A DNA stretch of 64,000 nt from Luscinia megarhynchos (taxonomy: Eukaryota > Chordata > Aves > Passeriformes > Turdidae): positions 10,492,906-10,556,905 of the forward strand of contig JAPFBE010000002.1 in the NCBI GenBank assembly GCA_034336665.1, in the 5' to 3' direction. Shown in pieces: positions 13,320 to 27,615 of the stretch (position 1 is its first letter; every line of letters begins with the position of its first letter). The notes under the pieces are model-generated. The model did not search any database and had not been told where the DNA came from. It saw only the letters and a list, made by a program, of their open reading frames with translations. The translations under genes were made by a program, and so were the position numbers.

Positions 13320-15895
13320 AACTGAGCAGCTGGAGTGCATGGAGCTCTGCCTAGGGATGGATGAAGAGGCAACTGAGAGCTTCTGGGTTAAGAGCAAAGA
13401 GAGAACAGGTAAAGGCAACATTTTAGTAGGTGTCTGCTAGAGATCATCTGAACAGGAAATGCATGAAGGTGAGGCCCTTTACAGACAGAGAAGAGCAGCT
13501 TCACATTCCCAAGCCTAGTCTTCAAGGTGAACCACCCTTGTACCTGCTGGAGGAACAACACAAAAGGACATAGGAAATCCTGGAGGATCCTGCAGCACTT
13601 TGACAACAACTTCCTTGTCTAATTACTCGAGAGGAGCCCATGAGACAGGATGCTCTGCTGTACCCCATATCACCAAGCAAGGAGGGGCTCACTGGGGATG
13701 TGAAGGCCAATACAGCCTTGACTGCAGTGACCATAAGATGGTGAAGTTCAAGACTCTGAGAGGAGGGGAGAAAGTAGCAAGCAGCTCACAATCCTGAAAT
13801 TCAAAATGGATCCAGCCTTTTCAAGAAGTGCTTGAACGAGTCCCATAGAACAAGGTCTTTGGGAGAAGAGGGGCCAAAAAAAGCTGGTTTGTATTCAAGG
13901 ATCAGCTGCTCCAAGTTCAAGAGATTCCCATCCAATGGGATGGCCCTGACTGGACAAACAAGGAGCTGTCCAAACCTGGACAAAAAATTAAGTGCACAGA
14001 AGGTAGAAATAAGCATAGGTAACCTGGGGAAATTAAAAAAAACATTGTCCAAGTTTCCAGGGACAAAACTAGAAAAGCTATAGCCAAATACAATTGAATC
14101 CAGCCAGTGATGTCAAAGACAAGAAGTTTTTAAGTTCACAGATGAGATAAGGAAGACTAGGGAAAATGGGGTCTCATTGAATAACACAGAGGATACAGTT
14201 ATACAGGACATGGAAAAGGCTGCGGTCTTGGTTAGCACAACTGATTTTCAGGAGTCCCAGGTCTCAGAGGAACAGGGAAAAAGCCTAAAGCAAGGAAGAG
14301 GAGTCAGGGGACACTTAAAAAAACTGAATGTGAATTTATTGATTTATTTTATATAGTATTATATTACATATATATACAATAAAAATATAAAATATGTGAT
14401 AAAATGTATGCAATATATTATTAGTAATATACTATATATATTTATATGTAAAAATATTAAAAAGTCTATGGGCTCTGAGGGGATGCACCCACAAATGCTG
14501 AGGAACCTGTCTGACGTCATTGCAAGATCACTTCCAATAATCTTTGGCCAATCATGACAACTGGGAGAAGTGACTAAAGATTGGAGAAAAGCAAATGCCA
14601 CTCCTACTTTCAAGAAGGGCAAGAAGGAGGACCCAGGGAACCTGCCCATACCTTCCAGTCTCACCACAATCCCTGGGAAGGTGATAGAGCGGCTCATCTT
14701 TAGAAATATTTTCCAAAAAAGGGCAAGAAAATCATAAGGAGTAGGCAGCATGGCTTCACCAAAGAAAAGTCCTACTTGACTAACCTGATGAACTCGTAAG
14801 ATTAAATAACTGACCTTGCAGATGAGGGAAGAACAGTGGATAGTGTTTGCTTGGACTTCAGTAAGGTTTTAGAAACTGTTTCCCATAGAATTCTTATTCT
14901 GCTGCAGTAGCTGGTTGAGCAGACAGTGAGATGGATTGAATTCTGTTGCAATGGCCAGGTCCAGAGGGTGGTCAGTGGCACAAAGTCTAGTTGGAGGTCA
15001 GTACACCAAGTGACTGTACCCCAGAGATCCATACTGGCTCAGTCTTGTTTAGCATCATCACTGATGATGTGGAAGATGGGGCAAAATGCACCCTGAGCAA
15101 GTTTGCAGATGACACAAAACCAGAAGGAGTGATGACAGGCCAGAGGAGCATGCCACTATCCAGTGCATGTTTGACAGGCTGGAAAAACAGATTGCTTGGA
15201 ACGTCAGGAAGCTCAGCAAGAAGAATTGCAAAGTTCTGCATCTGAACAACCTCACTCACCACTACATGCTGGGGGCTACTCCAGAGAAGGAGCTTGACAG
15301 CAAAGAATTTGGAGATCCTGGTGGACACCAGCACTGTGCCCTTGCTGCAAAGAAAGGTACCCGTATCCTGGGCTGCATCAGGCAAAGTGCTGCCAGCACA
15401 TCAAGGGAGGAGATTCTTCCCACAGCTGGAGCAGTGTCCAGTGCAAGAGAGACATGGCCATGCTGAATAGAGTCCAGTGAACAGCCATGATGATCATGAA
15501 GGGACTGAAGTATCTCTCCTGCAAGGAAAGAATGAGAGAGATGGGACTGTTCAGCCTGGAGAAGACAAGACATAAGTAGGATCTTATTAATGTCTATGAA
15601 TCTGAAGAGAGGTTGCAAAGATGACTGAGCCAGGCTGTCTTCAGCAGTGCCCAGTCACAGGACCAGAGGCAATGGGCACAAAATGAAACATAGAAGGTGC
15701 CATCTCAGCATCAGGAAATACTTTTAACATGAGGATGACTGAGAATAGGTATGAGCTGTCCAGGGAGATTGTGGTATCTCTATCCTTTGAGACATTTAAA
15801 ACCTGTCTGGACACAATTCAGAGCAGCTGTAGGTGGCCTTGCTTGAACAGGAGGGAGTTCTGCTGACAGAGCAGCACCCTGAACAGTATTCAGTC
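13320..15895 (+). mobile_element. Long decayed CR1 LINE (endonuclease through reverse transcriptase and 3' region)
   Basis: About 2.6 kb of CR1 in antisense orientation within ATP9B intron 1. The 5' part (about 13400-13780) encodes remnants of the apurinic endonuclease, including LDCSDHKMVKFKTLRGGEK in one frame. After an AT-rich patch at about 14325-14470, reverse transcriptase remnants follow: a group reading like KKGKKEDPGNYRPVSL near 14610-14670, a decayed FSKAFDTVSHRIL-like stretch near 14855-14895, and DDVEDGAKCTLSKFADDTKP at 15062-15121, which carries the FADD catalytic box. The thumb and C-terminal phrases (CKVLHLNNLTHHYMLG, ALAAKKGTRILGCIRQ, LFSLEK-like) continue to about 15560, then a 3' region. 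Many frameshifts and stops make it inactive. The terminal octamer repeats are not visible. Confidence 0.9.
14325..14470. repeat. AT-rich low-complexity patch inside the CR1 copy
   Basis: Nearly pure A/T sequence with repeated TATATA and TAATAT words interrupts the CR1 between its endonuclease-side and reverse transcriptase-side remnants. It may be a later insertion or expanded simple sequence; no target-site duplication is obvious. Confidence 0.6.
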
Positions 15896-18800
15896 CAAAG
15901 TCTTAATAAACAAATATGGTATTTTTTTAAAAAGCAATATTACAAGCACAAGTTTTTTAACTCACTATATATTTAATACAAAAACCTGAAAGCATTTCCT
16001 TTCCCCCTAGATTTTCTGTGTTGAGCCTTACTGTATACAAGAAAATATATTAAAGCAGTTATTGACTTTTTTGGATGTCGGGAAAAGGAAGGAAATAAGA
16101 CATAAATTTCTATCAAAAAGGTACAACACATACTTTACAATGGCTATATAATAAATTGGTATCAACATAGTTAAGAAGTAAACTCTAATAAGGAAGGGGA
16201 ACAAAAAGCCCCAAACCCCACTTGTTTAACAAGCCTCAAGCTAGACACTCCCTCTTTTCTTTGGCAGGTGATGCCAATTTCTGCACTGCCTTGGAAACAT
16301 TTGGTATGGAACACCATTAAGGGATGTTCTCAGACCAGATTAGAACATATTGCACAACTAGGAACAATAATAAACAAACATTTCACACACCCAGGTGCAA
16401 GTCAACTCAGTATTGGAACTTTAAGCACATTAGGCCTTGTGACAAGAAATCTTCATCCATGTTTCAAATGGTGTAAAAGCACTACCACCACTGCAGAAAA
16501 CAACCAAAGTTTCAAAATAAAAATAATGGAGTGCTAATATTAAAAGTTAGGAGCTACCAGGAAGTTATGTGAGAATATGGCATTGAAAATGCTTTCCAAA
16601 TTATTGCTAAGAGACCCACTTAATAAAAAAAAAGTTTAAAATAAACATGAGAAAACTTGAACAGTGTTATTTGCAAAATGCTGTATCTGATGTTCAGCTT
16701 AATATGACAATCTAGCAATATATTTTCTCTTACCATTATTATCAATGGATTAAGAAAAAACATTATACAAAATATTCTCTTCACAAAACACAGGAGTTAT
16801 TACAGGTTAACATCTACATTACACCGAATTACATTGATTGCTCTCAGACTAGATCAACACTAGGTAATAAAACCATTACTTAGAAAAAATTCAAGATACT
16901 TCTTTATTCTTGGACTTCCAATAAGACAGGCCTGTGTTTAAACATAATCTTGTTCAACGCTTTTGTAAAATTTTCTAATTAAATTCGTAAATTACATAAT
17001 CACGGTTTTAACAGAGAACTTTATGTTGCATTGTGTTTTGCTCTTTAACAGCCAATTAATGATGTATCTTTTAACACCACCCAGTGAGATCAGAGTCTAC
17101 CAGCTGTAATGGATATCACAAAGATATCACAAAGTAACACATCCCTTTTATTCCATACAAAGTTAACAAGTGTCTGATTTGAAAAATAGTATCTGTTATA
17201 AGAAACAGTAACACAGTAAAAAGGGTAAGAAACACCCTGATGTGAGTGAATAGTGGGAGAGATTTGACGGAGAAATGTTCACAGATATGCTTAATATTTA
17301 AATTTGTTTTGTAAATGTGGTAATATTTGCAGAACACATTGATCTTCTAATCAATTTCTTCAAGATTTGTTTACCATTATATTAAAGACAAGGGTTTGGG
17401 GGTTTTTTTCCACAACTGGTATCTAGGTTTGTACTTTCAAATATGGAGCTTCACCAAGTAGTAAAGATAATGAGCATAAGCACCATCATGTTTGGTAAGC
17501 CTGACTTCAAAATACAGCCTCTAAACTGGCAAGCAATTTATTCTGTTTCAAAAGCAATTTTGCCATTGTGTTGGAAAATTGTACTTCAGTATTTAAAAAC
17601 AGTAAGATAATGAATAATGGATTTTTCATAACTAGGATGAGAACAGAAATCTTTGTGTCTTTGTTACCTAGTATTTTGCTGCACTTAATTGCTTGAAGTG
17701 CTGATTTTCCTTGAGTGACAAATCAATTAAGTATAATCCTAGAAACTTGTATTAAAATAGGGAAGCACTGAAAGCAACATAAAAAAGGAAGCCAGAGTGG
17801 AGACATCAAAACTCTCAGCATGACTGCTACTGAATCACGTATGAAGAAAACTGTCTTGACAAAACATGGTTTCCTAAGAAAAAAGGAATATTAATATTAA
17901 ACAACTTTCCACAAAATCTGACTACTATGAGGAATCTCATTTAACAGATTTAACTGAAAGAAAGTCACACACAACAAACACTTTAAAGTGAGTTTTTGAT
18001 ATAAATATCTGCTGTGAAAATGATTCCTCAAGTCACATGTACCGTACATCATTCCACTTTGATGGCTGTTCGCCAGAGTAGATGCGGCTGCAGAGTTTCA
18101 TAGGTACCATAACAGGTAAGGGAAGTCATTCTTAGTTATTTAAATCTAACGTGGCTACTTATTCAGGTCCATAATAATTTCTGTGTTTCCTGCTAGTTTT
18201 CCATTACTCTAAAAGAGGTGCAGCAGGAAGGTGCAAGACACAGGGCAGCTGTGACTGTACACTTTTCTGGTTTTACTCACTCAACAAATGCAGAAGCAGT
18301 ATTTATGAAGACTTCTTTTTTATTTGCTTGATTAAAAGAACCCAGTAGAAATACAAGCACTGTGTCAGATATTTGTTCCTCATCACTTATCACTTTTGCT
18401 ATAGACTGTAATTCACAAGAAGAAAAACAAAGCTGATGATGTCTTAAAAGCAGTATCTCTCAAATTTAGTAAGGGAGGAAAAAGGAATGCATGGCCATGA
18501 GTCTAGGCATGAATTGGAGATGGTTGTGGGATGCAGAGTAGCATGGAACAGAGGCTGCAGTAGAAAGTCTTGAGCAAAAAGACTGAGAAAGCCTAGTTGA
18601 GCTACTGCCACGCAGTGCTGTGACCATGTCTCATCCTGCCCAGGGCTGGTGATTTGGCTGAATGGCTGTGGCAGCCACAGAAATCTCTCTGCTTCCCATC
18701 ACAGGCAGAGGACAAAGTAACCTGCACAATCTGCCTCACTCATACTTGATCCTGCTCTACCTCCCAGCCTATGTGAACACTTTCCAAATTTGTAGATAAA

Positions 18801-19859
18801 GGAGGAATCTGCCCAACTGTAGAGAAGCAGTAAGAGAAAATAATGAAGAAAGTGACTTCATGCGAAGTGCAAGAATTGTTTCTTAAAGGATGAACCACCA
18901 AATCAGCAACTGCTGTAGACTGGCTGTATCACTGACAAAACTATCCAGACCATGTCCTTTAACGAAAGGAAAAATTCCCAAGAAACTGCAGCTGCATAAA
19001 TTTTATTAAGCAAAGCACATTCGTCCATAACCATGCTTATAACTATAACAATGTATTTTCATGTAACTCTTCCTCTTAAATAAACAGTGTATCCATAAAA
19101 CAAATTGCTTTGCTAGGAAGTTACCCAAGAAAAATCAAATTACAAATGCTTATTTTCCTCAAATACTGCCCTGCATTTCTAAGAATTAGAAGTTATGTTT
19201 TTCCTCTAATTTCAGACACCTCTATGCTTCACACAGCAGTAAATTCTGTTAAACTACAAAGAAATCATGCTGATCCTAGATTACAACAGAAGTTGAAAAT
19301 GGAAAAATCTGCTACAGCCAAATGCATGAAATTTAAAAGAATTTCCTTCAACCTCTTCCTAAAAAACACAGAAAAGCTATTTCAGAAGTTTTAAAATTTT
19401 ATTACAACTTACTGCTCTATGTCTCTATTCAGCTTCAGCTGTGCCTCTAATGCAAATACACCCCTAATCAGTGTTACTTGGGAAGTCTGAACACAGGTCC
19501 TGACTTAAAAAAAATTAAAAAAAATCAGACACTCACACAAAATAATGCTATTACAATTTTTTTTTAATGGGAGTAACTACAGTTAATACTAACAGCTTTT
19601 AAGGATGCTGGATATTTGTAGAGCTGAACTTTAGAGGCAGGATCTTTAAAAACCTAGCACAACATTCTCATAGTGCATGTTTATCCCCTGAACAACAAAA
19701 TAGAAGGAAAAAGTACTTCTACTGTATGCAGGCAAGTTTATTGCTGACTGCCACTGAGATGAGGAAGACCAAACTCTGCAATAAGACCAAATAAATCACT
19801 GCCCCCTAGCCCCAAATGATACAGAGAAATAATATGGAAAACCACAAGGCAGCATTGTT

Positions 19860-19985
19860 GAACTACTACTACAAAAAAATAAAACAACAACAACCAACCA
19901 ACCAAGGAACAACCACAAAAAACCCACCCCAAAACCAACCAAACAAAAACCCACACCAAGCAACTGAAAAACCCAAACAAACAAA
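19860..19985. repeat. A/C-rich (G/T-rich on minus) low-complexity tract
   Basis: About 125 bp almost free of G and T on the plus strand, built of AAC, CCAA and AAACCC words. Overlapping frames of 61-80 codons on both strands here are by-products of the skewed composition. Confidence 0.85.
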
Positions 19986-22900
19986 AAGCTGGTATCTTTA
20001 GTCTTGCAGAACTAAGGGAAAAACCCTTTTATCTGTTGAGATAAAGGTCTACAAACATAATAGAAATTTATTACCACAGCAGCTCACTTTCCTCAGAAGC
20101 TTTTAAAAAAATTGCTTAAAACAGGTACTAAAGCTACAGGTTCCACCAGACATCTACAGAAATCAAACATTCTGAATGCTAGTTTGCCTTCTCTCTCTCC
20201 TTTACATCACACTTTCTTACTAGAACAATATACAGAAGAAGCAAATTGAGAAGGTATGTAATGAAGCCTCCACAATAAATGGCACCCATCCTTATTACCC
20301 CCTGCTCACCTTACAAAGCGCTATGCATACCTTAACACAAGATCTTTTTCAAACCATGACAAGATGAGTGAGTCTCTGTATTTAACAAATAGATACCAGA
20401 AATACCTAAATACACAGCAGGACCTTAGGAAACATCATCTACATTCAGCAGAACCCTATTTTTAATTAGAAGGGTATGTCATTGATCAGAACAACGGGGC
20501 CATTTTATCACTGTCACTGGGTATTGTTATTGACATTGTAGCCCAATCAATTGTTTTCTCTCCCTGTTCTTAGCAATCCAAATGCCTGCCCAAGCAATAC
20601 AAATCACTGTATTTAGATACTATAGATACAAGCCAGGAAGGCATGCAAAAATAATAGCTTAAGCATGCAGTCACTTGTGCTTATGCAAACAATAGTAACA
20701 TCTGCAATAGTAATTTGAAGTTCTCAAACTTTTTTTTGCCTAATGATTAACACACTTCAGATCAGGATAGTTACTCAAAGAATAACTTCACTAAAAACTA
20801 TCTGTAAACCTATCTCATTATGAAAGACCATTACTAGTGAAGAGAAAAATATAAAGACAACCTTTTCCAAATGCAGTTCTATATAATGGCAAGTTAAAGA
20901 ACTGCAATTCAAAATCACTTTTTTTACTAAAATCACCTAAAGTTCCTATGTCATCTAAATTTGTGTCTGCAGACAAAACATGACAAACTGCTTCTCAGGC
21001 ATGGCGCCAATCAAAGTCTCAATGTAAAATTATTTTACAGTTGTTAATGTGAGCAACTTCATATGCATGTCATATGGTTACCTGCATCATTAAATCATTA
21101 GACTTTGCTTTGAAAAGTAAAAGCCCTAGAACCTAACAATGACAACACACACTTGATTAAAGGTCTGAAAATATTAACACATGGCAAGACTAATTTTCAG
21201 GACTTATCCATCAAACTTCTTGGATCTTCATCCCAGTCTCAGAAGTCTCAGAATCTGCACCTATCCTAAATCCTGCATCAGTCCCAACAAGCAGTATTAA
21301 TCTATAAATAAAGTCTTCAGCAAAGAAAGCAAAACACAGTCCAGGAATGGGAATACATAAAATACTTTTTCTAAAAACTAGAGGTACTCTACAACTTCAG
21401 ATCTTGAAAACAGATCCAACTCAACCACTGTTACACAAATACAGCATCCCAAGTACAACACTGCCATACCAACAATGCTGTGGGAAGAATCAGAATTCAG
21501 AGATGATCTAAGACTAAACCTAAAAGTCACTCAGTTACAGAGTTCCAAACAACAGGGGTGAATCTCTGTCCAAAACCACGTTCCAGGAAAGGCTAATAAA
21601 CAAAGGGCCATATGTTCTGCAAGACAGTGACATCAGTGTTTACTTTTTTTAATGAGTAAGAGACAAACACTTTGAATTTCAGGTGAAGTCTATAAGGAAG
21701 GGAGGGGCCAGAGTTCTCCTGGAAAAGAACAAAGGCTATACATGATTGATCCACTTTGTAAAAATAGCATAACAGCACAGACAACTCTCCTAAGGGCTAT
21801 TCTAGTGAGATTTCTTTACATCACATTTGATCCTTTCCTCCTTATACTGAAACAAAAGACAGAGGTGTATTGTAATTAATATATATATATTTGAATACAT
21901 CAGCATATCATAGAGCTGTGTAACTTGATGTGTTGTCTTTCCCAATACTCTTCAACATCTACACATTACCACCTGTAGCCTGAAACATTTCCCCAGGAAT
22001 AACACATTTAGTTGTTCAGAGTTCATGACATTTCTAGCAATTATCAGTGAAATCTGTAACATTTGCAACTTTTGGTATCACAGTAACTACTGATACACCT
22101 CACTTTGAGTCGCTACCTCCAGCAAAGATTTCTGTCCTACAGAGACAGAAGACTCTTCTGCAATGGTGCATCCATTTTGCTAGCCCACTCCTGTTTGCTT
22201 GTCAGAGGAAAAACAACACAAGACATGAGCTCTGATTTAAAGGAAGCACCACAGGAACCAGGATGATGCTAGGAGTTTTGCCCACAAGGAAGTGCAGGTG
22301 TGCCAGTACACGTAGGGAGAATTAATAAGCTGTACTCACACCCACACACTCCCACAGCTGCTTAACTTCCAGGAGTTTCTGTGACCATGTCCAGAGTAGC
22401 AGAATGAATAGCATTAACAATGCTATTTCTACAAAAAAAATAAATAACATCCATATTTATGGTTAATTTTCCTGGACTTAACAAGTTTTGCTTCTGGTCA
22501 AACAACAGATGTTTGAAGAAGTTACTGTCACTTTGCAACAGCAGTTTAAAAACACAGATGTTCAAAAGTAAATTCAGTTCCATCTTTGGAAAGTTTTATC
22601 ACACAAGCTATATTAAAATTCAAATTAATGCCAACATTGTCAGTCATTCAGCTTCATCCATCATTTTTAACTCATTTTCAGGATGAAATATGTAGAGCCA
22701 TTCAATTAACAGGTGCATGGGGGAGAAGACTAAATTAAAACCTGTATAACTGCCCAGATACTGTAAGAATTTTTATTCTAAACATTCAGAAATACCCAGG
22801 GCAGGAGATTCATAGGTACTAGCAGCATTTCAGAAAACTTTCCAAAATACCAAATATCACTGCATATAGCCCATTCAATGGGTAAACTCTACTGATATAT

Positions 22901-25900
22901 ATCAATATTTGGGGGTTTTGAACAATTATGGACATTTTGCAAGGCTTTCCAGACCCACATTCACAGCAATATAAGTAATGAACTTTCTGTGAATGCTATT
23001 CTACAAGAGATGTTAGGTCCTAAAAGTTCTGATTGTTACACGGTCTTACCAAATAATACTTTTAGTCATTTGGAGCCATTATTATTAGTTATTACACATG
23101 AAATGTCAAAAACAACTGGAATACAAAGAAAAGCATCTAGACTCTGAAAATCACATTGTCATTTAGAATAAGGACACAATTCTAACAAACAACTGAAAGG
23201 CAGCAGGAATAAAGGTATTTTAACAAAGCTCATACCAGACTATGTCAGAAATGAAAAAAACCCCACAGAATTACAGTACATGCCTTGAATATTATGTGTT
23301 GACATTTTAATCTCTTTTTTGGTTCACTGTGGAACCTAGCAAGACACCTTGAGAAATCATAACCATAAGGACTACAAGATTGCTGGGAACAGCTTTCATT
23401 CAAATGAAAAGCAGTAGAACAGTATTACATTAAATCATCTTATTTCCTGTGTACTACAAAAATTGGTTTGAGATTTGTAAGTATCAGGGAACCATGTGAA
23501 TTTTCACTGAACTTCAAGTTCTGCAGACTTCCATTCCCTTTTGCCTGGAACAGACTTCATTTTTTTCTATTATACATACTTTGTATCAAATAAGCTACAG
23601 TTCACAAATTGTTAAGCAGCAAATATCCTGCATTTACCTGTACAAAAGACACGTTATCCTATTATTTGGTTCTTTTTTTCCTTCTCGTGCAATTTTTTTA
23701 TTCATTAATGACATAAAAGAATTCCAAAATAACAGTGTAGTCAGTTGCCCTAAAACAAAGTTGCTCATCAGTGGCAAACTGCAGAGAGAAGCAACAGCAG
23801 TTGATCTGTTCCACAACCTGCCCTGCCACAACCACCTAATATATTCAGTTGTGCCATTCATAGATACACTACTGCAGCCACACCATGAACTGTCATGCAA
23901 GAGATTTCTTTCCAGTGAGTGGGTATCTTTCATTACAACATCTTTATGAATATCTGGAGTGAAAGTGAATTTATGTCACATAAGCAAGACCTGGAAAGAT
24001 GTGGTTTTCTGGGACCAGCCCAGAAATCCCAACATCTCTCACCTCAGCCCTATTAGGCCCAAATATAGTCATATACTGACAGCAGCAAGCATAGAACACC
24101 TGAATAAACCAGGTATTTATTTTTTTTTCATGGATAAATGATGGTTAACTACTGTTTAGCTCCTTATCAGCTTCAAAATTCTACCAGGCTTCTTGTTTTC
24201 CTGCCATCAACCTCACATGACAGCAGAGGCACAGCACAGTCAACTTCCTTCCTCTGCTCAGCAGTTGATTACTCTGCAGTCGATGACGACAAGTGCAAGT
24301 CAAGCAGATGAGAACAAGCCTCACTGCACGTTTAAGGTGAACCTGAATGTTCTCTGGTCCTCTTTCTCACTCACCATGCTAAACAAAAAGCAGCAATTAT
24401 TTTCCTGTAGATAACAACCTTCAAGCTGAAGGACAAGGTGCTGAAACAAGTGCTGAACCAATCAGCTTTTTCCCCCAAGCCTTTTTACAACTATGCAAGA
24501 TGAATATACTAAACAATAGCAAGGATTTTTTCAAATTAATTTTAAGGTGAACAACTTTTTCCTCCAAGATAGGTTTCCCTAATTGTTAACGGCAGCACAT
24601 GAACAGTTCTCTGTCCATCTGAGGTAGGGAAAGATGACAGAAAATATAAAAACTGAATTTCTACTGCAAAAGTAATAAGTTGCACTTAAACATCAGAAAT
24701 AAAAGCAGAACAGGATGCATGCATTCATTAAACCATAGGTAATATTTGACATATATTTTTAGGGGTTTTTTTTAACAGGTCTTAGCACATACAGTATATA
24801 TAAAATACATTTATCTTATCATGTTTATTTATATATAAAGTATATCCCAGGGCATTTCATAATTCTCAGCTGGCTACAATTTTATACAGAAGTGTGCATA
24901 TTATCCAAGTTTCTTCAGGTGTGTGTGGGAAAATATATTCCAGCTTTAAAATATACACTACCAGTCTGTCTAAATAAATCTCAGAAGCACAAAGTGCATA
25001 ATGGAGAAACACTGAGTATGAAAGTCTTTGTCCTCACTGCAAAGTGAGATACAGCAACATTGGCAAAGACTCCTACAGACTGCTTAGCTCAAGCAAAAGA
25101 AATCATCCTACAAATTAGCTGTGAGGCCAATAGAGGTTAGCAACTGACGGGTTGTATTAACTGATGTTGCACAGCAGCAGGACAATTAATTGAAGTTAAA
25201 AACACTACCACACTTAAGTTAAGGATATGTGTCTAAGACTTCCAAAAAACTGTAAATTCTTCACTGAAGAAATAAATCACAGCAAGTCAAAGACTCTTGA
25301 AGGTCCAGAAGAAACTGCTCTGGATTAAACCTGACATACCAACTCCAGTATACCTTAATGGGTGTTTGTTTCTAGACACCTTCAGAGATATGTATTAAAC
25401 CCTTTTATGCAAAACCCTCAAGCATACATGCACATGCTAGGTTTGTGCATATCAGACACCTCAGTGATTTCACTCCAACACTCATAAGTATCTGACATCA
25501 GGACCTTTGCTGCAGTTTCCACAGGAATGCAAGGCTTCTTCAGAGTCTGTGCTGAAGATAAAGATTAGAAAAGCAGGATGAATCATTCATAAAGACATCG
25601 AAGCTGTAGTTCAATCACAAGCTTAGAGCCATAAGACTTACAAGGTGCAATTTTACTATCTGCACAGCCATATTTCCCTTTTGACTTTACACAAGACAGC
25701 TGTAGTAGACTCCGGAGAAGCATTCCCATGTTTTCATTGTAGGTTCATAGGACACCTTCCAGAGGTGCTCTCACAAATCCAAGGCAAGGTATTCTTGAAG
25801 GAGAATGACCAACCTACTAAACCCACATTAAGTAAAATAAAACCAGTGAAGTGAGTGAAAAGGCTGGTGTAAGCTAATTCTCAGAGCTCAAATAGGCAAT

Positions 25901-27543
25901 CTGTTAATCAAGGGATCAAATGAAGAAACACAATAAATGAGTCTGTCAATTTTTAAAGGCTTTATATACCTACAAAAAGCATAAGAGGAATGAAAAACAT
26001 AAATAATCACTTTTGTGGAAAATCACTATGTTAAATACTCAAATTATGAAAGACCGTAACTCGGAAAGATGTCATCTAAACTGGAAGGAACATAATCCAC
26101 ATTCTTTGGAGGGCAATGTTGATCACAGACAGGGCAAGAAGCAAATCTGTAACGAGTTGGTAGTTCCTTGCTATTTCCTACAGCTTGCCAAATCTGCATA
26201 AAAAGCCACAATGGAACAGTTTGTCTAAAGAACCACAATGACACCTGCACACACACCTTCAACTAACTTGTGTAACCACCTGACTTACAGACTCAATCCA
26301 TCACATCTACAGCGTTTTTCAAATCACCAGAACACTCCTGGTTAACCTAAAACAGAATTCCCAGCACCTTTCACAGTCCGGACTAAGTTTTTGCCTATCA
26401 ATCCTCCTCTTTATTCTCAAGCACTAGACTCACTGAGAAGCAAATTTCAGTGAGTATGCTCTGATTCAATTCTCTACGGATCAGGGTGAATGATGATGAC
26501 ACTGCCCTACCTGAATACTGAGGACAAACCTACTGCAAATTGTCAGACATTCCAGTATTAGTGAGATGGGGAAGGCTAATACTGTGGCAGACTGTCCTAC
26601 AAACTTGCAAATGTTCGTAAGAAAACCTTTGTCTAGTTTAAGAATCAAGACAAGACAATGTAAGCCAAACCTATTTTGCACATCTTTAAACTATCTTTTT
26701 TGTTAGTTATCCCGTCCAGACGAAGAAGCAAATACATTTTATTCATTATTAAACAGATTTATCACTGTATTTGAACTAGAACAAGACCACCAGCTATTCT
26801 GTTCTTAGCAAGACCATTTACTACAGATCCTACAACTCTTCCCTCCAGTCCTTCTATCCACAGACAAGGCTCTACAAGAACCAAAAGAGGAAAGAAACCT
26901 GTAACAAGTAATTATAACCACATCATTCGCTGTAATAGTGCTATCCAATGGAGATACCAAAATTATGGGGCCAAGTTTTTCCTTGCTCACAACAGTATAT
27001 CTAGAAATTATTCACAATAATGGGAAGCAAAGCAACGTGCAATTTTTGCCTGGCAACAATTTGATGGCAGACCTTTAAACCGTCTTATCCAAACTGCTTA
27101 AGCCCAATAGCGTATCTTTTACGAAATTTGAAGTTCTTTTAATTCCCACAATCAGGAATGATGTCTGCGCTAGCACCCAACAACGAGCTCGTAAGATATT
27201 TTTCAAGGACGCCCAAACAAGCCCCCGCCGCGGGCATCCCTCTCCTAGAGAACTCCTGCCAAGGAGCCGAGTTGCGCGGAGTTGCGGGCCGGGCCAAGGC
27301 CGCACCCGCGGGCCGCACCGAGCGCGCCCTGCGCATCCTCCCGCCGCCGCCCAGCCCGGCCCGGCCCGGCCCCGCCGCCGGGACACGGCCACAGCGGCCC
27401 GGGAGAAGCGGCCACCGCCGCGGAGGCCTGCGGGAGCCGGCGGCCGCCGACAGCCCCCTCCGCCATCCACGGCGGGGCCGCCGCCCCTTCCCGCGGAGCG
27501 AGCGGGCGGTCCGGGAGCGCCGCAGGGCAGCGGGGCTGGGCGA

Positions 27544-27582
27544 GGGGCGGGGGTGGGGGGAAGGAGGGGGGAAGGAGAGGGG
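27544..27582 (+). other. G-run cluster with G-quadruplex potential
   Basis: Five runs of four to six guanines (27544-27547, 27549-27553, 27555-27560, 27566-27571, 27579-27582) separated by one to seven bases fit the G-quadruplex pattern. The cluster lies about 35-70 bp inside intron 1; the G-rich strand is the template for ATP9B, so the nascent RNA is C-rich here. Confidence 0.6.
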
Positions 27583-27615
27583 CAGCGGCCCTCAGCGCGC
27601 CGGGCCTGCCCGTAC

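Larger units (their letters stand above)
12379..27615 (-). other. ATP9B: ATP9B intron 1
   Basis: About 15.2 kb between exons 2 and 1. It holds a long decayed CR1 (about 13320-15895), an A/C-rich low-complexity stretch (19860-19985) and, at its 5' end, the downstream half of the CpG island with a G-run cluster at 27544-27582. From about 15900 to 27150 I see AT-rich, apparently single-copy DNA with short AT runs and no convincing exon. The frame at 23581-23949 (plus, 122 codons) has no recognised family. Confidence 0.8.

Noticed and set aside
14987..15618. Open frames of 99-132 codons on both strands
   Set aside because: All lie inside the decayed CR1 element.
18040..18120. Exon-like plus-strand segment ending in aacag|gtaag
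   Set aside because: A good donor, but no convincing acceptor, frame or homology; single splice-like words are expected by chance at this length.
23581..23949. 122-codon plus-strand frame, overlapped by a 99-codon minus frame
   Set aside because: No recognised motif or splice context, and the antisense overlap suggests chance.
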